A stretch of 64,000 nucleotides of DNA from Cupriavidus alkaliphilus (GCF_900094595.1 NZ_FMAD01000005.1:310001-374000); one strand, 5' to 3'; shown: positions 53,147 to 62,321, counted from the stretch's first letter. The notes: generated by a model from the sequence alone, not told the origin. Made by a program: numbers and translations.

Positions 53147-54349
53147 ATGAGTCGCATGCAACAAGCCGGCATGGCACCGGCGGAAATCCCGGAACGGCCT
53201 GCCTATACGCTCTGGCAGCTCGTGCTCTATTTCCTGCGCCTGGGCAGCTTCGGCTTTGGCGGGCCGGTCGCGTTGGCCGGCTATATGCATCGCGACCTGG
53301 TCGAGCGGCGGGGATGGATCAGCGAGGGCGACTACAAGGAAGGCATCGCGCTGGCGCAACTGGCGCCCGGGCCGATGGCGGCACAACTGGCGATCTACCT
53401 GGGCTTCGTGCACTACCGCGTCCTGGGTGCCACGCTGATCGGCGTGGCCTTCGTACTGCCCTCGTTCCTGATGGTGCTGGCGCTGGGCTGGGCCTATGTC
53501 CGGTTTGGTGGGCTGACCTGGATGCAGTCGGTGTTCTATGGCGTGGGCGCCGCCGTCATCGGCATCATTGCCATCAGCGCGTACAAGCTGACCACAAAGA
53601 GCGTAGGCAAGGACAAGCTGCTATGGGTGATTTACCTGGTGCTGGCAGCGGTGACCATCGTCACGGAGTCCGAAATTGCCTGGCTGTTCCTGGCGGCCGG
53701 CGTGCTGGCCTGGTTCTGGCGCGCCCCGCCCAAATGGCTGCGCCAGAGCGGCGCCAATGCGCTCGCGGCCACGCAGGTGCCGGCCGCCAGCGGTCTGCTC
53801 AGCACGCTGGACTGGCCGCTGCTGACCCAGATTGGCGTCTTCTTTGCCAAGGCAGGTGCCTTCGTCTTTGGCTCGGGTCTCGCCATCGTGCCCTTCCTCT
53901 ACGGTGGTGTGGTGACGGAATATCAATGGCTGAATGAAAGGCAATTCGTCGATGCGGTGGCCGTGGCCATGATCACGCCCGGCCCCGTCGTGATCACGGT
54001 CGGCTTTATCGGCTACCTGGTGGCGGGTCTGCCTGGCGCCTGCGTGGCGGCACTGGCAACCTTCCTGCCGTGCTACCTGTTCACCGTGCTGCCGGCCCCT
54101 TACTTCAAGAAGTACGGAAAGCTGCCGGGCATCCTGGCTTTCGTCGACGGCGTCACGGCCGCCGCCATCGGTGCCATCAGTGGTGCGGTGTTCGTGCTGG
54201 CCAAGCGATCGATCGTCGACCTGCCCACCATCCTGCTGGCACTGGGCACGGTCGCACTGCTGCTGAAGTTCAAGAAACTGCCTGAGCCAGTCATCATCAC
54301 CGGTGCCGCGCTGATCGGCCTTGCCATTTATCCGGCGCTGCACCACTGA
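53147..54349 (+). CDS. chrA: Chromate transporter ChrA
   Basis: A 400-residue inner-membrane chromate efflux protein of the long (two-domain) CHR type. ATG 53147 has AGGA seven bases ahead. Two homologous halves are visible; the first has FLRLGSFGFGGPVALAGYMH and ALAQLAPGPMAAQLAIYLGF, the second FFAKAGAFVFGSGLAIVPFL and AVAMITPGPVVITVGFIGYL, the CHR signature blocks. It exports chromate with the proton gradient. Its repressor gene is broken, so expression may be constitutive or unregulated. The last 80 bases of the gene are duplicated at 56568. Confidence 0.95.
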   Translation: MSRMQQAGMAPAEIPERPAYTLWQLVLYFLRLGSFGFGGPVALAGYMHRDLVERRGWISEGDYKEGIALAQLAPGPMAAQLAIYLGFVHYRVLGATLIGVAFVLPSFLMVLALGWAYVRFGGLTWMQSVFYGVGAAVIGIIAISAYKLTTKSVGKDKLLWVIYLVLAAVTIVTESEIAWLFLAAGVLAWFWRAPPKWLRQSGANALAATQVPAASGLLSTLDWPLLTQIGVFFAKAGAFVFGSGLAIVPFLYGGVVTEYQWLNERQFVDAVAVAMITPGPVVITVGFIGYLVAGLPGACVAALATFLPCYLFTVLPAPYFKKYGKLPGILAFVDGVTAAAIGAISGAVFVLAKRSIVDLPTILLALGTVALLLKFKKLPEPVIITGAALIGLAIYPALHH

Positions 54350-54455
54350 GCCCAACGATCCAAGGGGCACCATGATCCATGGGCGGGCCGGGTCAACGTC
54401 CCATGCCGGGCCAGCAAAGGCCGGTCATCTGCCGGTGCCTGGTGTCCGGGATGGA
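54266..54455 (+). repeat. 190-bp direct repeat, copy 1 (covers the end of chrA)
   Basis: This segment begins in the last codons of chrA and runs past its stop. It matches 56568-56757 over about 190 bases with scattered substitutions (for example AAACTG to AAACTA, GGTGCCGCG to GGTACCGCA). The two copies are in the same orientation and bracket the lytic transglycosylase gene. Confidence 0.85.
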
Positions 54456-54558
54456 GATCCGGAAGCGGGAAATGCAGCCGAATTCGGCGGATTGAGTCAA
54501 CAATGCGGCCGGGATGTCGCCCGCGCTCCGCGAAGACTTTCCTGCACAGGCCAACGGC

Positions 54559-54585
54559 AGCTGCCGGCCACTGGTGCCGGCAGCT
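54559..54585 (+). terminator. Hairpin at the end of the lytic transglycosylase gene
   Basis: AGCTGCCGGC (54559-54568) pairs with GCCGGCAGCT (54576-54585) around a 7-base loop; on the plus strand it is followed by ATTTCTGTATTTG. It overlaps the stop of the leftward transglycosylase gene and could end transcription arriving from chrA. Confidence 0.5.
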
Positions 54586-56125
54586 ATTTCTGTATTTGCC
54601 TGATCGCGCGCTCGCGCGACGCCTGCATGTCCTGCATCAGCCGGTACGCCGCGTAGTACTTGAAGATGTTGCGCACATAGGTGGTGGTCTCGATGCCGAT
54701 CTTCTCCGCCACCACGATCTCGACGTTGTTGAACCACTTGTCGGGATCCAGTCCGCGCGCCGCCGCTTCCTTGCGCATCTTGGCGATATTGCCCGGCCCG
54801 GCGTTATAGCTGGCAAAGGCGAACAACGGTCGGTCCGCTTCCGAGAAGTGGGCGTCGGGAAAATACTTCGTCATCAGCCGGTCCATGTACTTGGCGCCGG
54901 CATGGACGTTGGCTTCGGCCATCCGGATATTGCCGACATTCAGTTCCTTGCCGGTGGCCGGCATGATCTGCATGATGCCGACCGCGCCGACATGGCTGCG
55001 CGCCTCCTGGTTCAGCTGTGATTCCTGGAAACCTTGCGCGGCCAGCATCAGCGGGTCGAAGCCATAGTCCTTGCCGTACTTTTCGAAGAAGGCGATGGTC
55101 TGCTGGAAGCGCTTGTACTCGGCATCCTCGGTATTGTTCTTGATCTGCTTGATGCGCAGCATGGTCTGCTTGAGCCGGTACTCCGCTCCGCCCTGCTTCT
55201 TGACGAAATTGAAGTAGTAGTCTTCGATCGCCTGCCGCAGTTGCGGGCTGTTCTTGCGGTAGGCCCAGCCGGGGTAGCCGCCTTCGCGCACGGCCAGGTC
55301 TTCACGCACCTTGATGTTTGGCAGGATCTGCGCCCACATCGCGGCCTTCCAGTCATCGACCACCAGGATTTGCAGCACGCCCGCGTTGAGCATCTCGAGC
55401 GCGTCTTCGTCTTCGAGCGCGTCGGGCAGCATGACCAGCTTGATCGGCGCCTTGCCGGCGTGGCGCAGGCCGTCATTCAGCACGGTCAGGCTTTCGAAAT
55501 AGCTGCTGGCGCGCCGTACATGCACGGTCTTTCCGGCGAGATCGTCGAGGCGCTGCAACGGCGGCGCCTTTGGCCCCGTGACAACCAGCTCGCGCACCGG
55601 CTTGCGGTCGCGCGGCGCGGTGAAGTCCACCTGCTTCAGCCTGCTTTCGGTCTCGGTGAGGTTGCCGGCGGCGATATCTCCAAGCCCCGCCATCAGGTCG
55701 GGCAGCAGCCGGTCGCGCGTGGTCGGGATGATGATGATGGTCAGCGGGCGCTTGCCGAGCTGGTCGGCGTATTTCTTGTTCAGGTAGCGCTCGAAGTCAC
55801 GCACCAGCTCCGCGGTCAGTCCGCGCTCGCGGCCCTTGTCGCTGAAGTAGAGCGTGCGGCTGTACGGCACCAGCACGCGGATGACGCGGCTCTTGAACAT
55901 CACGTCGAAGTCGCCGGTACGGGGCTTGTTGGCAAGGTTCAGGCCGCGCGGCTTGGCGGGAGTGGCCTGGCCTGTCGCGGCGGTAGCGGCAGGGGCCGAC
56001 GCTGGCGGATTTGGCGATGGCGGCGTTTGCTGGGCTGCGGCAGAGGGTCCGCAAAGGCTGAGCGCGCCCATCAGGCCGGACACAAGGAGGCCTGCCAGCC
56101 AACGAGAAGGGCGGACAGCGGACAT
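54584..56125 (-). CDS. MltF-like membrane-bound lytic transglycosylase
   Basis: A 513-residue periplasmic enzyme. The leader MSAVRPSRWLAGLLVSGLMG ends near AAAQQ (ATG 56125; GTG 56158 is an alternative, neither with a clear ribosome site). A Pro/Ala linker precedes a type-3 solute-binding domain (VMFKSRVIRVLVPYSRTLYF, VDFTAPRDRKPVRELVVTGP), then an SLT domain with MLAAQGFQESQLNQEARSHV (catalytic Glu in QES), GAVGIMQIMPATG and FAFASYNAGPGNIAKMR. This is the MltF domain order. It cleaves peptidoglycan glycan strands. Placed between two direct repeats, divergent in context from its neighbours. Confidence 0.9.
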   Translation of the reverse strand: MSAVRPSRWLAGLLVSGLMGALSLCGPSAAAQQTPPSPNPPASAPAATAATGQATPAKPRGLNLANKPRTGDFDVMFKSRVIRVLVPYSRTLYFSDKGRERGLTAELVRDFERYLNKKYADQLGKRPLTIIIIPTTRDRLLPDLMAGLGDIAAGNLTETESRLKQVDFTAPRDRKPVRELVVTGPKAPPLQRLDDLAGKTVHVRRASSYFESLTVLNDGLRHAGKAPIKLVMLPDALEDEDALEMLNAGVLQILVVDDWKAAMWAQILPNIKVREDLAVREGGYPGWAYRKNSPQLRQAIEDYYFNFVKKQGGAEYRLKQTMLRIKQIKNNTEDAEYKRFQQTIAFFEKYGKDYGFDPLMLAAQGFQESQLNQEARSHVGAVGIMQIMPATGKELNVGNIRMAEANVHAGAKYMDRLMTKYFPDAHFSEADRPLFAFASYNAGPGNIAKMRKEAAARGLDPDKWFNNVEIVVAEKIGIETTTYVRNIFKYYAAYRLMQDMQASRERAIRQIQK

Positions 56126-56567
56126 GGCGGGGATCGCAAGCCGCGCAAGCAAGCGCACGGTTTGCCCATATGGAGTCTAGGCGTGAAATGGGACGTTGCA
56201 AGCCGGGGACGTGCAAGGGGGAGGAAGTACGCGGCTGCCTGCAGGAAACGCGGACGAGGGCAACGCAGCAGGGGCGCGTGGAGAGGGGGAAAGAAATGGC
56301 CGGCTGCTGCCGGCGATGCGTCACAGTGCATTGATCCGGGGAGTGATAGTTTGCACCCTCAGAACGCCAGGCGAGCCTTTCACGCGCTCCAAGTGCGGGT
56401 CAATCGGCGCACTGTCAGTATCCGTAGCAGAGCTCCGCAGCGATGTGGTGAGCTGAAAGTATGCGAGGGGATTCAAGGCGAAAGTCAGCGCGACTCCGTC
56501 CGGGCCCGGAATTGGCTTTCTGAATGTCGCACCCCGCGCAGGCTTTTTCCGCTGCGTGTGTCGGGTC
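56126..56567. other. 442 bases without a gene, between transglycosylase and repeat copy 2
   Basis: No coding stretch with convincing composition or start is seen. It should contain the transglycosylase promoter near its left end; no clear -35/-10 is evident. A GGCCGGC/GCCGGC short palindrome lies near 56300. Confidence 0.6.
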
Positions 56568-56757
56568 AAGTTCAAGAAACTACCTGAGCCAGTCATCATC
56601 ACCGGTACCGCACTGATCGGCCTTGCCATTCATCCGGGGCTGCACCACTGAGCCCCACGATCCAAGGGTCACCATGATCCATGGGCGGGCCGGGTCAATG
56701 TCCCATGCCGGGCCTCCAACGGCCGGTCGTCTGCCGGCGCCTGGTGCCCGAGATGGA
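56568..56757 (+). repeat. 190-bp direct repeat, copy 2 with chrA 3' remnant
   Basis: The first 84 bases encode the last residues of ChrA (KKLPEPVIITG, then GLAIHPGLHH and stop) without the rest of the gene. The sequence then continues as the non-coding part of copy 1. It is evidence of a duplicated or deleted chrA region. Confidence 0.85.
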
Positions 56758-56879
56758 CTGGCTACAGCCTGCGGCCGCCCTTCGTCTTCGGCCGTCTCCT
56801 GCCGGCCACGAACAGTCACTCGGCTCATCACCTCGAAACCGGTCCTTCGTCCTTAGAATCGGCGGAGATTGCCACCGAT

Positions 56880-57314
56880 TCAGGCATTCTCGGAATCCCC
56901 TCTAATGATCGAATAGCGATCAATGTCCGTGCGAAGCTTCCAACCTTTGCGTGCCCAGAACTTCGACGCGACTGAGTTTGTCTTCAGCACATCGATGTGG
57001 CTTTTCTTAATGCCGAGACCTTCGAGTTCCAACAGACACCGTTCAACAAGCGCGTTGGCAACCCCCTTGCGCCTGTGCTTTGGGAGTACGAGAAGATGCT
57101 GCAGATACCCACGTCTGCCGTCATGTCCGGCCATGATGCATCCCACGATTGCTCCACCGAGCTCGGCAATGAAGCTAAGGCCGGGGTTACGCTCGAGATA
57201 ACGGAGCGTCGATTCCCGGGAGTCGGCATCCCGTATTGAAACGCCGTCCGTTCCCTTCATGAGCTGTATCACGCGGTCATAATCATCTATGGTCATGAGA
57301 CGAACTTGGAACAT
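56880..57314 (-). CDS. GNAT-family acetyltransferase
   Basis: A 144-residue N-acetyltransferase. Start ATG 57314 (MFQVRLMTIDDYDRVIQLMK). The acetyl-CoA-binding motif A is YLQHLLVLPKHRRKGVANAL with the R/Q-x-x-G-x-A loop HRRKGVA, and motif B is NSVASKFWARKGWKLRTDID. Substrate unknown. The gene is lower in GC than the chrA region and lies next to inverted repeats found by other small orphan genes here. Confidence 0.85.
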   Translation of the reverse strand: MFQVRLMTIDDYDRVIQLMKGTDGVSIRDADSRESTLRYLERNPGLSFIAELGGAIVGCIMAGHDGRRGYLQHLLVLPKHRRKGVANALVERCLLELEGLGIKKSHIDVLKTNSVASKFWARKGWKLRTDIDRYSIIRGDSENA

Positions 57315-57439
57315 GCAATGCGCTCTTCGGTTTGGCAAAAGTCGATGGTAGCGCATCTGCACCGAGCGTCTGCTTTGACTTCTCGGAGATAGCCTTTGCG
57401 GGTCGGAAGCGGAAATCCGTGGGTTGCTGCCGGCCTGTT

Positions 57440-57480
57440 GACAGACGATCGCCCGCCTTCGGCCAGAAGCGGTCGGTCTA
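57440..57480. repeat. GC-rich inverted repeat (CGCC-TTCGGCCAGAAGCGG type)
   Basis: CGATCGCCCGCCTTCGGCC AGAAGCGGTCGG forms an imperfect stem-loop. It resembles CGACCGCATTCGGCCAG and GCGGTCG at 61566-61600, so it is a dispersed element. Degenerate matches also occur near 58015. It sits upstream of a small orphan gene. Split pieces are quoted; the whole element spans about 40 bases. Confidence 0.5.
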
Positions 57481-57544
57481 CATTCACCCCTATTTTGTGG
57501 ACAATTCCAGCCGGATCCTTCCGAACCCTCAATTTCGATTCCAT

Positions 57545-57973
57545 ATGAGTGAACTTCAGCAGGAAGTGCAGCGCCTCGCCGCAAAAGCTCTGGCCGATTT
57601 CAATGATCGGGCTGACGGAAGGCTAGATTTTTCGGAAGGAAGTCTGCAGATTGTCGAAGAATTGCTTGCAGAGGCTTCGATGTACCGAGAGGACCTCTTG
57701 TCTGAAGCGGTTGAGGGCCTCGTGACACGATTCGGTTGCTACATTCTGGAAGTCGGTCGCCAGCAGTTTGGAGGCACGTATTCATGGCTCGAAGAACGAA
57801 ATCAGCCCGTGCTTGTAGTTGGTGATCCGCAAAGCCACACAGCTCTTGGAACTTGGGATAAGGTCCGTGGCCGCTTATCCGGGGATACCGGCGACAACAT
57901 TCCGTTTTTCTTTGAAGGCTTCGCAGAACGAGTGCGAACGTCATCCGGTGGAGGCCGGACCCTTTACATTTGA
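57545..57973 (+). CDS. Unknown small acidic protein
   Basis: A 142-residue protein starting MSELQQEVQRLAAKALADFN, with no signal peptide or membrane segment. It contains LDFSEGSLQIVEELLAEASM, SEAVEGLVTRFGCYILEVGR, EERNQPVLVVGDPQSHTALG and NIPFFFEGFAERVR. Composition (helical, acidic, GC-poor for this genome) is like immunity or antitoxin-type orphans, but I recognise no family. No toxin gene is adjacent. It lies 230 bases from the divergent GNAT gene. Confidence 0.6.
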   Translation: MSELQQEVQRLAAKALADFNDRADGRLDFSEGSLQIVEELLAEASMYREDLLSEAVEGLVTRFGCYILEVGRQQFGGTYSWLEERNQPVLVVGDPQSHTALGTWDKVRGRLSGDTGDNIPFFFEGFAERVRTSSGGGRTLYI

Positions 57974-58426
57974 AACCAACGCGGGAATGTCTGCTTTGGA
58001 GTGAAGCCAAGGACAGCTTTGGGTCGGTTGCCGCCACTACGCCACGCGGCACGCAGCAAGGGCCGCTGACGACCGGGATCGGCCACAAGCTGCCGGTCGA
58101 CATGCATGGCTAGATTGCACGCAATAGATAGAAGTGTCCTCAGATATCCAGTGCGCGGCGCAACGACACACCCTGCATGCAGACGTACTGGTTTAGACCC
58201 CGACGAAGACGGCGCGGGCATCGAGAAGGAACTCGTCGCGCTTGCTGCGTCACCGGGCAGGGCCTTTTATCCGCCGAACGTCGTAGTCCTGACAATAAGA
58301 GGATCAACGGCGAATCGGGCGATGTCGGAATTGCCCGCCACCTAGTGGCCTTTTTCGCTCGCTAGCGAGCGGGTGGATGCGATGCTCCTGTGCGGAGACA
58401 TGCCTGGAGCAGCTACATGGCCAAAG
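57974..58426. other. 453 bases without a supported gene
   Basis: The region holds a degenerate copy of the inverted-repeat element near 58015 and a perfect 16-bp palindrome CGCTCGCTAGCGAGCG (58356-58371). The palindrome is followed by no T run on either strand in the right direction for termination of a known gene. Open stretches here have no plausible start or composition. Confidence 0.55.
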
Positions 58427-59953
58427 TCAGCCATCAAGGCATGACCGTAGCGTACGCACGAGACGGTCCGCTTCCGTTGTATCCGTGATGTTCGCGAAGC
58501 CCATCACCAGGCCACGCGGGGTGTCACGCATACGGCCATGGGCATACCAGTTGGAGAGCGGCAGTACCGCCAGTCCGGCTTGGCGGGCACGCGCGGCGAC
58601 GGCGACATCGTCGACCGGACCGTCGGCAGCTTCGGCGAATTGCACCGCGAACTGGATTCCGCCGGGTGGCAATTTAACGGTCAACCGTTCTCCGAACGCC
58701 TGCTTGAGCGCGTGCGCGATCAACAGGCGCCGCTGTCCATATAGCGTGCGCATCCGTTTTACATGCCGCGCAAAATGCCCCTGTTCAATGAAATCTGCCA
58801 ACGCCGCCTGAAACAGCGTTGGCGCGCCGGTATTCATGCTGCACGCCACCCGTTCAACACGCTCGATGGCACGCTCCGGCACCACCGTGTATGCCAGCCG
58901 AAGACCGGGAAACATCACCTTGCTGAACGTGCCGCAATACAGCACGCGATCATGCCGGTCGAGGCTCTTCAGGGCCGGCAAGGGGCGGCCCAGGTAGCGG
59001 AACTCGCTGTCGTAGTCGTCTTCGATAATCCAGCGAGACGCCGCCTCTGCCCAGGTCAGCAACGCCATGCGCCTTGCGAGCGAAAGCGTGTTTCCCAAAG
59101 GGCTCTGATGCGATGGCGTGACGAGCGCGAAGCGGGCCGCCGGTTCCCGTTCGATGCCACGTTCGACATCGATGCCTTCTGCATCGACTGGCACTGGTAC
59201 CAGCTGCACGCCGGTCTCGGCCAGGAAGTTGCGCGCGAGCAGATAACCGGGGTCTTCGAACCACATGCGGTCGCCAGGGCTCGCGAGACTGCGCAATACC
59301 AGTTCGAGCGTCGCGCGATAGCCACCGGTAATGAAGACCTGATTAGGCAGGCAGGTGACGCCACGCGACAGGCCAAGATAGGTCGCGATGTGTTCACGCA
59401 GCGGCAAATACCCCACCGGGTCGGGGTAGGCGAGCATCGCTTGTCCACCACCGCGCGCACGCCGCGAAACGATGCGGCTCCACAGCTTGCGTGGAAACGC
59501 GTCAAGCGCCGGCAGGCCTGGCTGCAGGGGGCGCGGCTCGCCGCTCAATGCGGCCGCGATCGGTCGCTGGCGTGCCGTCGCGTGGCTGGGTGATGCGTAA
59601 GGCGCCTTTTCCCCGCCGACCAAGTCGGTAGTCAACACATCAGCGGCATCATCTCGGCCACCCGCAGCTACCGCCTGCATCTGCGCCGCCGACAGGGAAG
59701 GGGATACAAAGGTGCCGGCAGCGCCCCGCATCTGCAGGTAGCCCTCGTCGACGAGGATCGTATACGCCAGCTCGACCGTGCCACGCGCCGTATTCAACTG
59801 CGTAGCGAGGCCGCGTAACGGCGGCACGCGATCGCCGGGGCGAAGATGCCCTGCCGCTATCGCTGTTCTGAAACGCTCGCAGATCTGCTGATAGATCGGC
59901 AATGCCTTCTTGCGGTCAATCTCGATGGCCAACATGGGGTTGCGTACCGTCAT
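58427..59953 (-). CDS. MocR-type PLP-dependent regulator
   Basis: A 508-residue fusion of GntR winged helix and aminotransferase fold. ATG 59953 (MTVRNPMLAIEIDRKKALPI) gives the usual start. HTH residues: LPIYQQICERFRTAIAAGHL, VPPLRGLATQLNTARGTVEL and the wing YLQMRGAAGTFV. The aminotransferase part has the PLP-lysine block YCGTFSKVMFPGLRLAY and DDYDSEFRYLGRPLPALKSL. Such proteins sense PLP-amino acid adducts. It is divergent from the reductase/cupin pair that starts at 60145, which it probably regulates. Two further in-frame starts lie upstream (ATG 60028 among them). Confidence 0.9.
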   Translation of the reverse strand: MTVRNPMLAIEIDRKKALPIYQQICERFRTAIAAGHLRPGDRVPPLRGLATQLNTARGTVELAYTILVDEGYLQMRGAAGTFVSPSLSAAQMQAVAAGGRDDAADVLTTDLVGGEKAPYASPSHATARQRPIAAALSGEPRPLQPGLPALDAFPRKLWSRIVSRRARGGGQAMLAYPDPVGYLPLREHIATYLGLSRGVTCLPNQVFITGGYRATLELVLRSLASPGDRMWFEDPGYLLARNFLAETGVQLVPVPVDAEGIDVERGIEREPAARFALVTPSHQSPLGNTLSLARRMALLTWAEAASRWIIEDDYDSEFRYLGRPLPALKSLDRHDRVLYCGTFSKVMFPGLRLAYTVVPERAIERVERVACSMNTGAPTLFQAALADFIEQGHFARHVKRMRTLYGQRRLLIAHALKQAFGERLTVKLPPGGIQFAVQFAEAADGPVDDVAVAARARQAGLAVLPLSNWYAHGRMRDTPRGLVMGFANITDTTEADRLVRTLRSCLDG

Positions 59954-60144
59954 GGCAGTCTCACCGGCAAAAAAAGGGGCAACAAAATCTTGGACTAGTC
60001 GACTTGTCAATTCTTGGCCCTTATTCATAGGGCATGATTGTCCCACAATGGCTTCCATGCGATGCGACGGGGACAGGCACAGTCAGTGATGCCGCAGCGC
60101 CTGGCGAGCAGAGCGTTCCTTTACCTCATATTTGGAGATCTGCC

Positions 60145-60897
60145 ATGAAGATCGTTGTAATGGGTGGTTCCGGCCTGATCGGCTCACGCCTTGTCAAACT
60201 GCTCAACCAGGCCGGCCATACGGCAGTCGCCGCATCGCCGCGCACCGGTGTCAATACCCTGACCAGCGAGGGGCTCAGCCATGCACTGGTGAACGCAGAT
60301 GTCGTCGTGGATGTGACGAACGCACCATCCTGGGAGCCGCAGGCGGTGCTCGACTTCTTTCGCACCTCGGCACGGAACCTGGGCAAGGCCGAGGTCGCCG
60401 CGGGCGTGCGCCATCACGTCGCGCTGTCGATCGTCGGTACTGACCGCATGCCGGATAACGGGTACTTCCAGGCCAAGGTTGCACAGGAAGCGGTGATCGA
60501 CGCGGCCGGTGTGCCCTACACCATCGTGCGCGCCACACAGTTCATGGAATTCATCGGCGGCATAGCGGACTACGGCACCGATGGTGACACGGTGCGAATC
60601 GGCGACGGACTGTTCCAGCCGATCGCTGCGGATGATGTCGCGGCAGCGCTTGCGCAGGTGGCGACCGCGGCGCCGCTGAACGGCACCATCGATATCGCGG
60701 GACCAGACCGCGCGCCGTTCGCGGAGATCGTTTCACGCTATTTGAAGTCGGTGGGCGACGCGCGCACCGTCGTGACCGATCGCGACGCGCGATATTACGG
60801 CGGCCAAATCGAAAAACTGTCGCTCGTTCCGCTGGCCGACGCTCGCATCGGCAGCACCAGTCTCGATGAGTGGCTGGCGCGCGCTCATGTTGATTAA
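60145..60897 (+). CDS. NmrA-like NAD(P)-binding reductase
   Basis: A 250-residue SDR-superfamily protein with a GGSGLIGSRLVKLLNQAGHT dinucleotide motif near the N-terminus. It has no YxxxK catalytic pair and matches the NmrA/UbiH-like atypical SDR group. ATG 60145 follows GGAGATCTGCC. Probably acts as a redox sensor or quinone/flavin-type reductase. It is divergent from the MocR gene and 100 bases ahead of a cupin gene in the same direction. Confidence 0.85.
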   Translation: MKIVVMGGSGLIGSRLVKLLNQAGHTAVAASPRTGVNTLTSEGLSHALVNADVVVDVTNAPSWEPQAVLDFFRTSARNLGKAEVAAGVRHHVALSIVGTDRMPDNGYFQAKVAQEAVIDAAGVPYTIVRATQFMEFIGGIADYGTDGDTVRIGDGLFQPIAADDVAAALAQVATAAPLNGTIDIAGPDRAPFAEIVSRYLKSVGDARTVVTDRDARYYGGQIEKLSLVPLADARIGSTSLDEWLARAHVD

Positions 60898-61000
60898 GCC
60901 GTAGATTCGGAAAATTGGACGTTCGTCCTCATCAACCATGCAATGGCCGCCGGCGAGATGTGGTTCGTGCCGCCCGCCGACGGCGCACCGGAGATACAAC

Positions 61001-61459
61001 ATGAAGCGTTTGATTGCGTCGATACTGCTGGCCTCCCTGCCGATGCATGCAGCCCTGGCTCAAGACCATTCCGGCCATCAGGCAACGGTGCCAGTGCAAG
61101 GATTGGCAACTACCTCCACGGGTGTGAAAGCCACACTCGTGTACCAGCAGGAAATCCCGAACTTGCCGGGCAAGAGTGTCAAGGGCGTACTGGTGGAGTA
61201 TGAGCCAGGGGGCGTCAACGCCGCGCATACCCACGCCAGGTCGGCGCTGATCTACGCAACAGTGCTGGAAGGCGCCGTATTGAACCAACTCAACGGCGGA
61301 CCGCTTCGCACGTTCACCAAGGGCCAGAACTTCCCCGAAATGCCTGGCGACCGGCACGACGTCAGCGCCAACGCGAGCAAGACTGAGCCCGCCAAGCTGC
61401 TTGCGGTGTTCGTCGTGGATACGAACGAGACCGTGCTAACCACACCCTTGAAGCGTTGA
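61001..61459 (+). CDS. Exported cupin-domain protein
   Basis: A 152-residue secreted cupin. ATG 61001 follows GGAGATACAAC; the leader MKRLIASILLASLPMHAALA is cleaved near ALAQ. The cupin metal motif is GGVNAAHTHARSALIYATVL with two His residues, then the second half GDRHDVSANASKTEP with another His. It likely binds one metal ion in the periplasm; enzymatic role unknown. It is probably co-transcribed with the NmrA-like gene under the MocR regulator. Confidence 0.85.
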   Translation: MKRLIASILLASLPMHAALAQDHSGHQATVPVQGLATTSTGVKATLVYQQEIPNLPGKSVKGVLVEYEPGGVNAAHTHARSALIYATVLEGAVLNQLNGGPLRTFTKGQNFPEMPGDRHDVSANASKTEPAKLLAVFVVDTNETVLTTPLKR

Positions 61460-61565
61460 GGCAGCCCGCGTAGCCAGGCAAGCGTAAGCAGTCATTCATC
61501 TACTACACGGTCGCCAAGGAATACCGCCGGACATCTACGGCGTGATGGTAGCTGCCGGCTTGGCG

Positions 61566-61600
61566 ACCGACGATCGACCGCATTCGGCCAGTAGCGGTCG
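61566..61600. repeat. GC-rich inverted repeat, second copy
   Basis: GACCGC (61572 region) and GCGGTC flank ATTCGGCCAGTA, forming a short stem-loop. It matches the element at 57440-57480 and again sits upstream of a small orphan gene (SUKH type). The pairing of element and orphan gene is the notable point. Confidence 0.5.
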
Positions 61601-61670
61601 TCCGAGGACCGGCTTCCAAAGCGGACATCCAGATTTCGGATACACTCGGAAGATCCCAACCGCCGCAGAA

Positions 61671-62186
61671 ATGGTTGTTATGCCCGTGTCATTTAAGCAA
61701 AGGTTTCTCTCTGGCCTTCCGCAGACACCGCCAGAGATGAATCTGCAACTCGACGAGTTTGTTGTTTTCGACGAAGCCTCCCTGCCGGGCCTTAACGACA
61801 GTGCTATGTGCCAGCTTATAGAGGATGGGCTGCCCCGCCACGCACCGCCATTTCTTAGCTTCTCGAGCTATCGCGCTGCGGAGATCGAGAATCTCCGAGC
61901 AAGTGGTGTCGTCCCAGAGCAGTTTGTCCCGTTCGGGCAGAATGGCTCTGGTGATCTTCTTGGAATTGACGCCGCAACAAATGAGGTAATCTACTTTAAC
62001 CACGACGATCATAATCGGCGGGTCTTCATTAATTCCACACTGGGCCAGTTTCTCGAGTGTCTGTGCATCTATCAGGAGCACTTGCACTCCGGGAAGACAC
62101 AGTCTTCGCTGGGCGCCATCGCAAAAGTAGATCCCCCCGCTGCAAAACAAGGGACGATGTGGCACGCGGAGGCACTCTCCGACTAG
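61671..62186 (+). CDS. SUKH (SMI1/KNR4)-type immunity-like protein
   Basis: A 171-residue protein (alternative ATG at 61680). It ends with the SUKH-style core: FVPFGQNGSGDLLGIDAATN, EVIYFNHDDHNRRVFINSTL and GQFLECLCIYQEHL, i.e. the G-D-x-x-G, HD and F-x-E-x-L pattern of immunity proteins that neutralise secreted toxins. No toxin, PAAR or Rhs gene is next to it, so it is an orphan. Weak ribosome site; lower GC than the core genome. Identification is from pattern only. Confidence 0.75.
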   Translation: MVVMPVSFKQRFLSGLPQTPPEMNLQLDEFVVFDEASLPGLNDSAMCQLIEDGLPRHAPPFLSFSSYRAAEIENLRASGVVPEQFVPFGQNGSGDLLGIDAATNEVIYFNHDDHNRRVFINSTLGQFLECLCIYQEHLHSGKTQSSLGAIAKVDPPAAKQGTMWHAEALSD

Positions 62187-62321
62187 TAACGGAGGGCCGT
62201 CCCGCTGACTATAGGTCGCTCAGAGGTTTCCGTGTTCGGGGCATTGGCAGCCGGCAGAGTCCGACCGTCACGAAGGAATAACCGCCTGTCGACGGGCGAA
62301 CCGGCAACTCTTCCGCCAAAC

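Noticed and set aside
58113..58345. Small open frame after the unknown acidic protein gene
   Set aside because: Arginine-rich, no start signal and no recognisable domain; likely chance opening in non-coding DNA.
58356..58371. Perfect palindrome CGCTCGCTAGCGAGCG as terminator of the MocR gene
   Set aside because: On the minus strand it is followed by AAAAA rather than T residues, so it cannot end transcription in the expected way.
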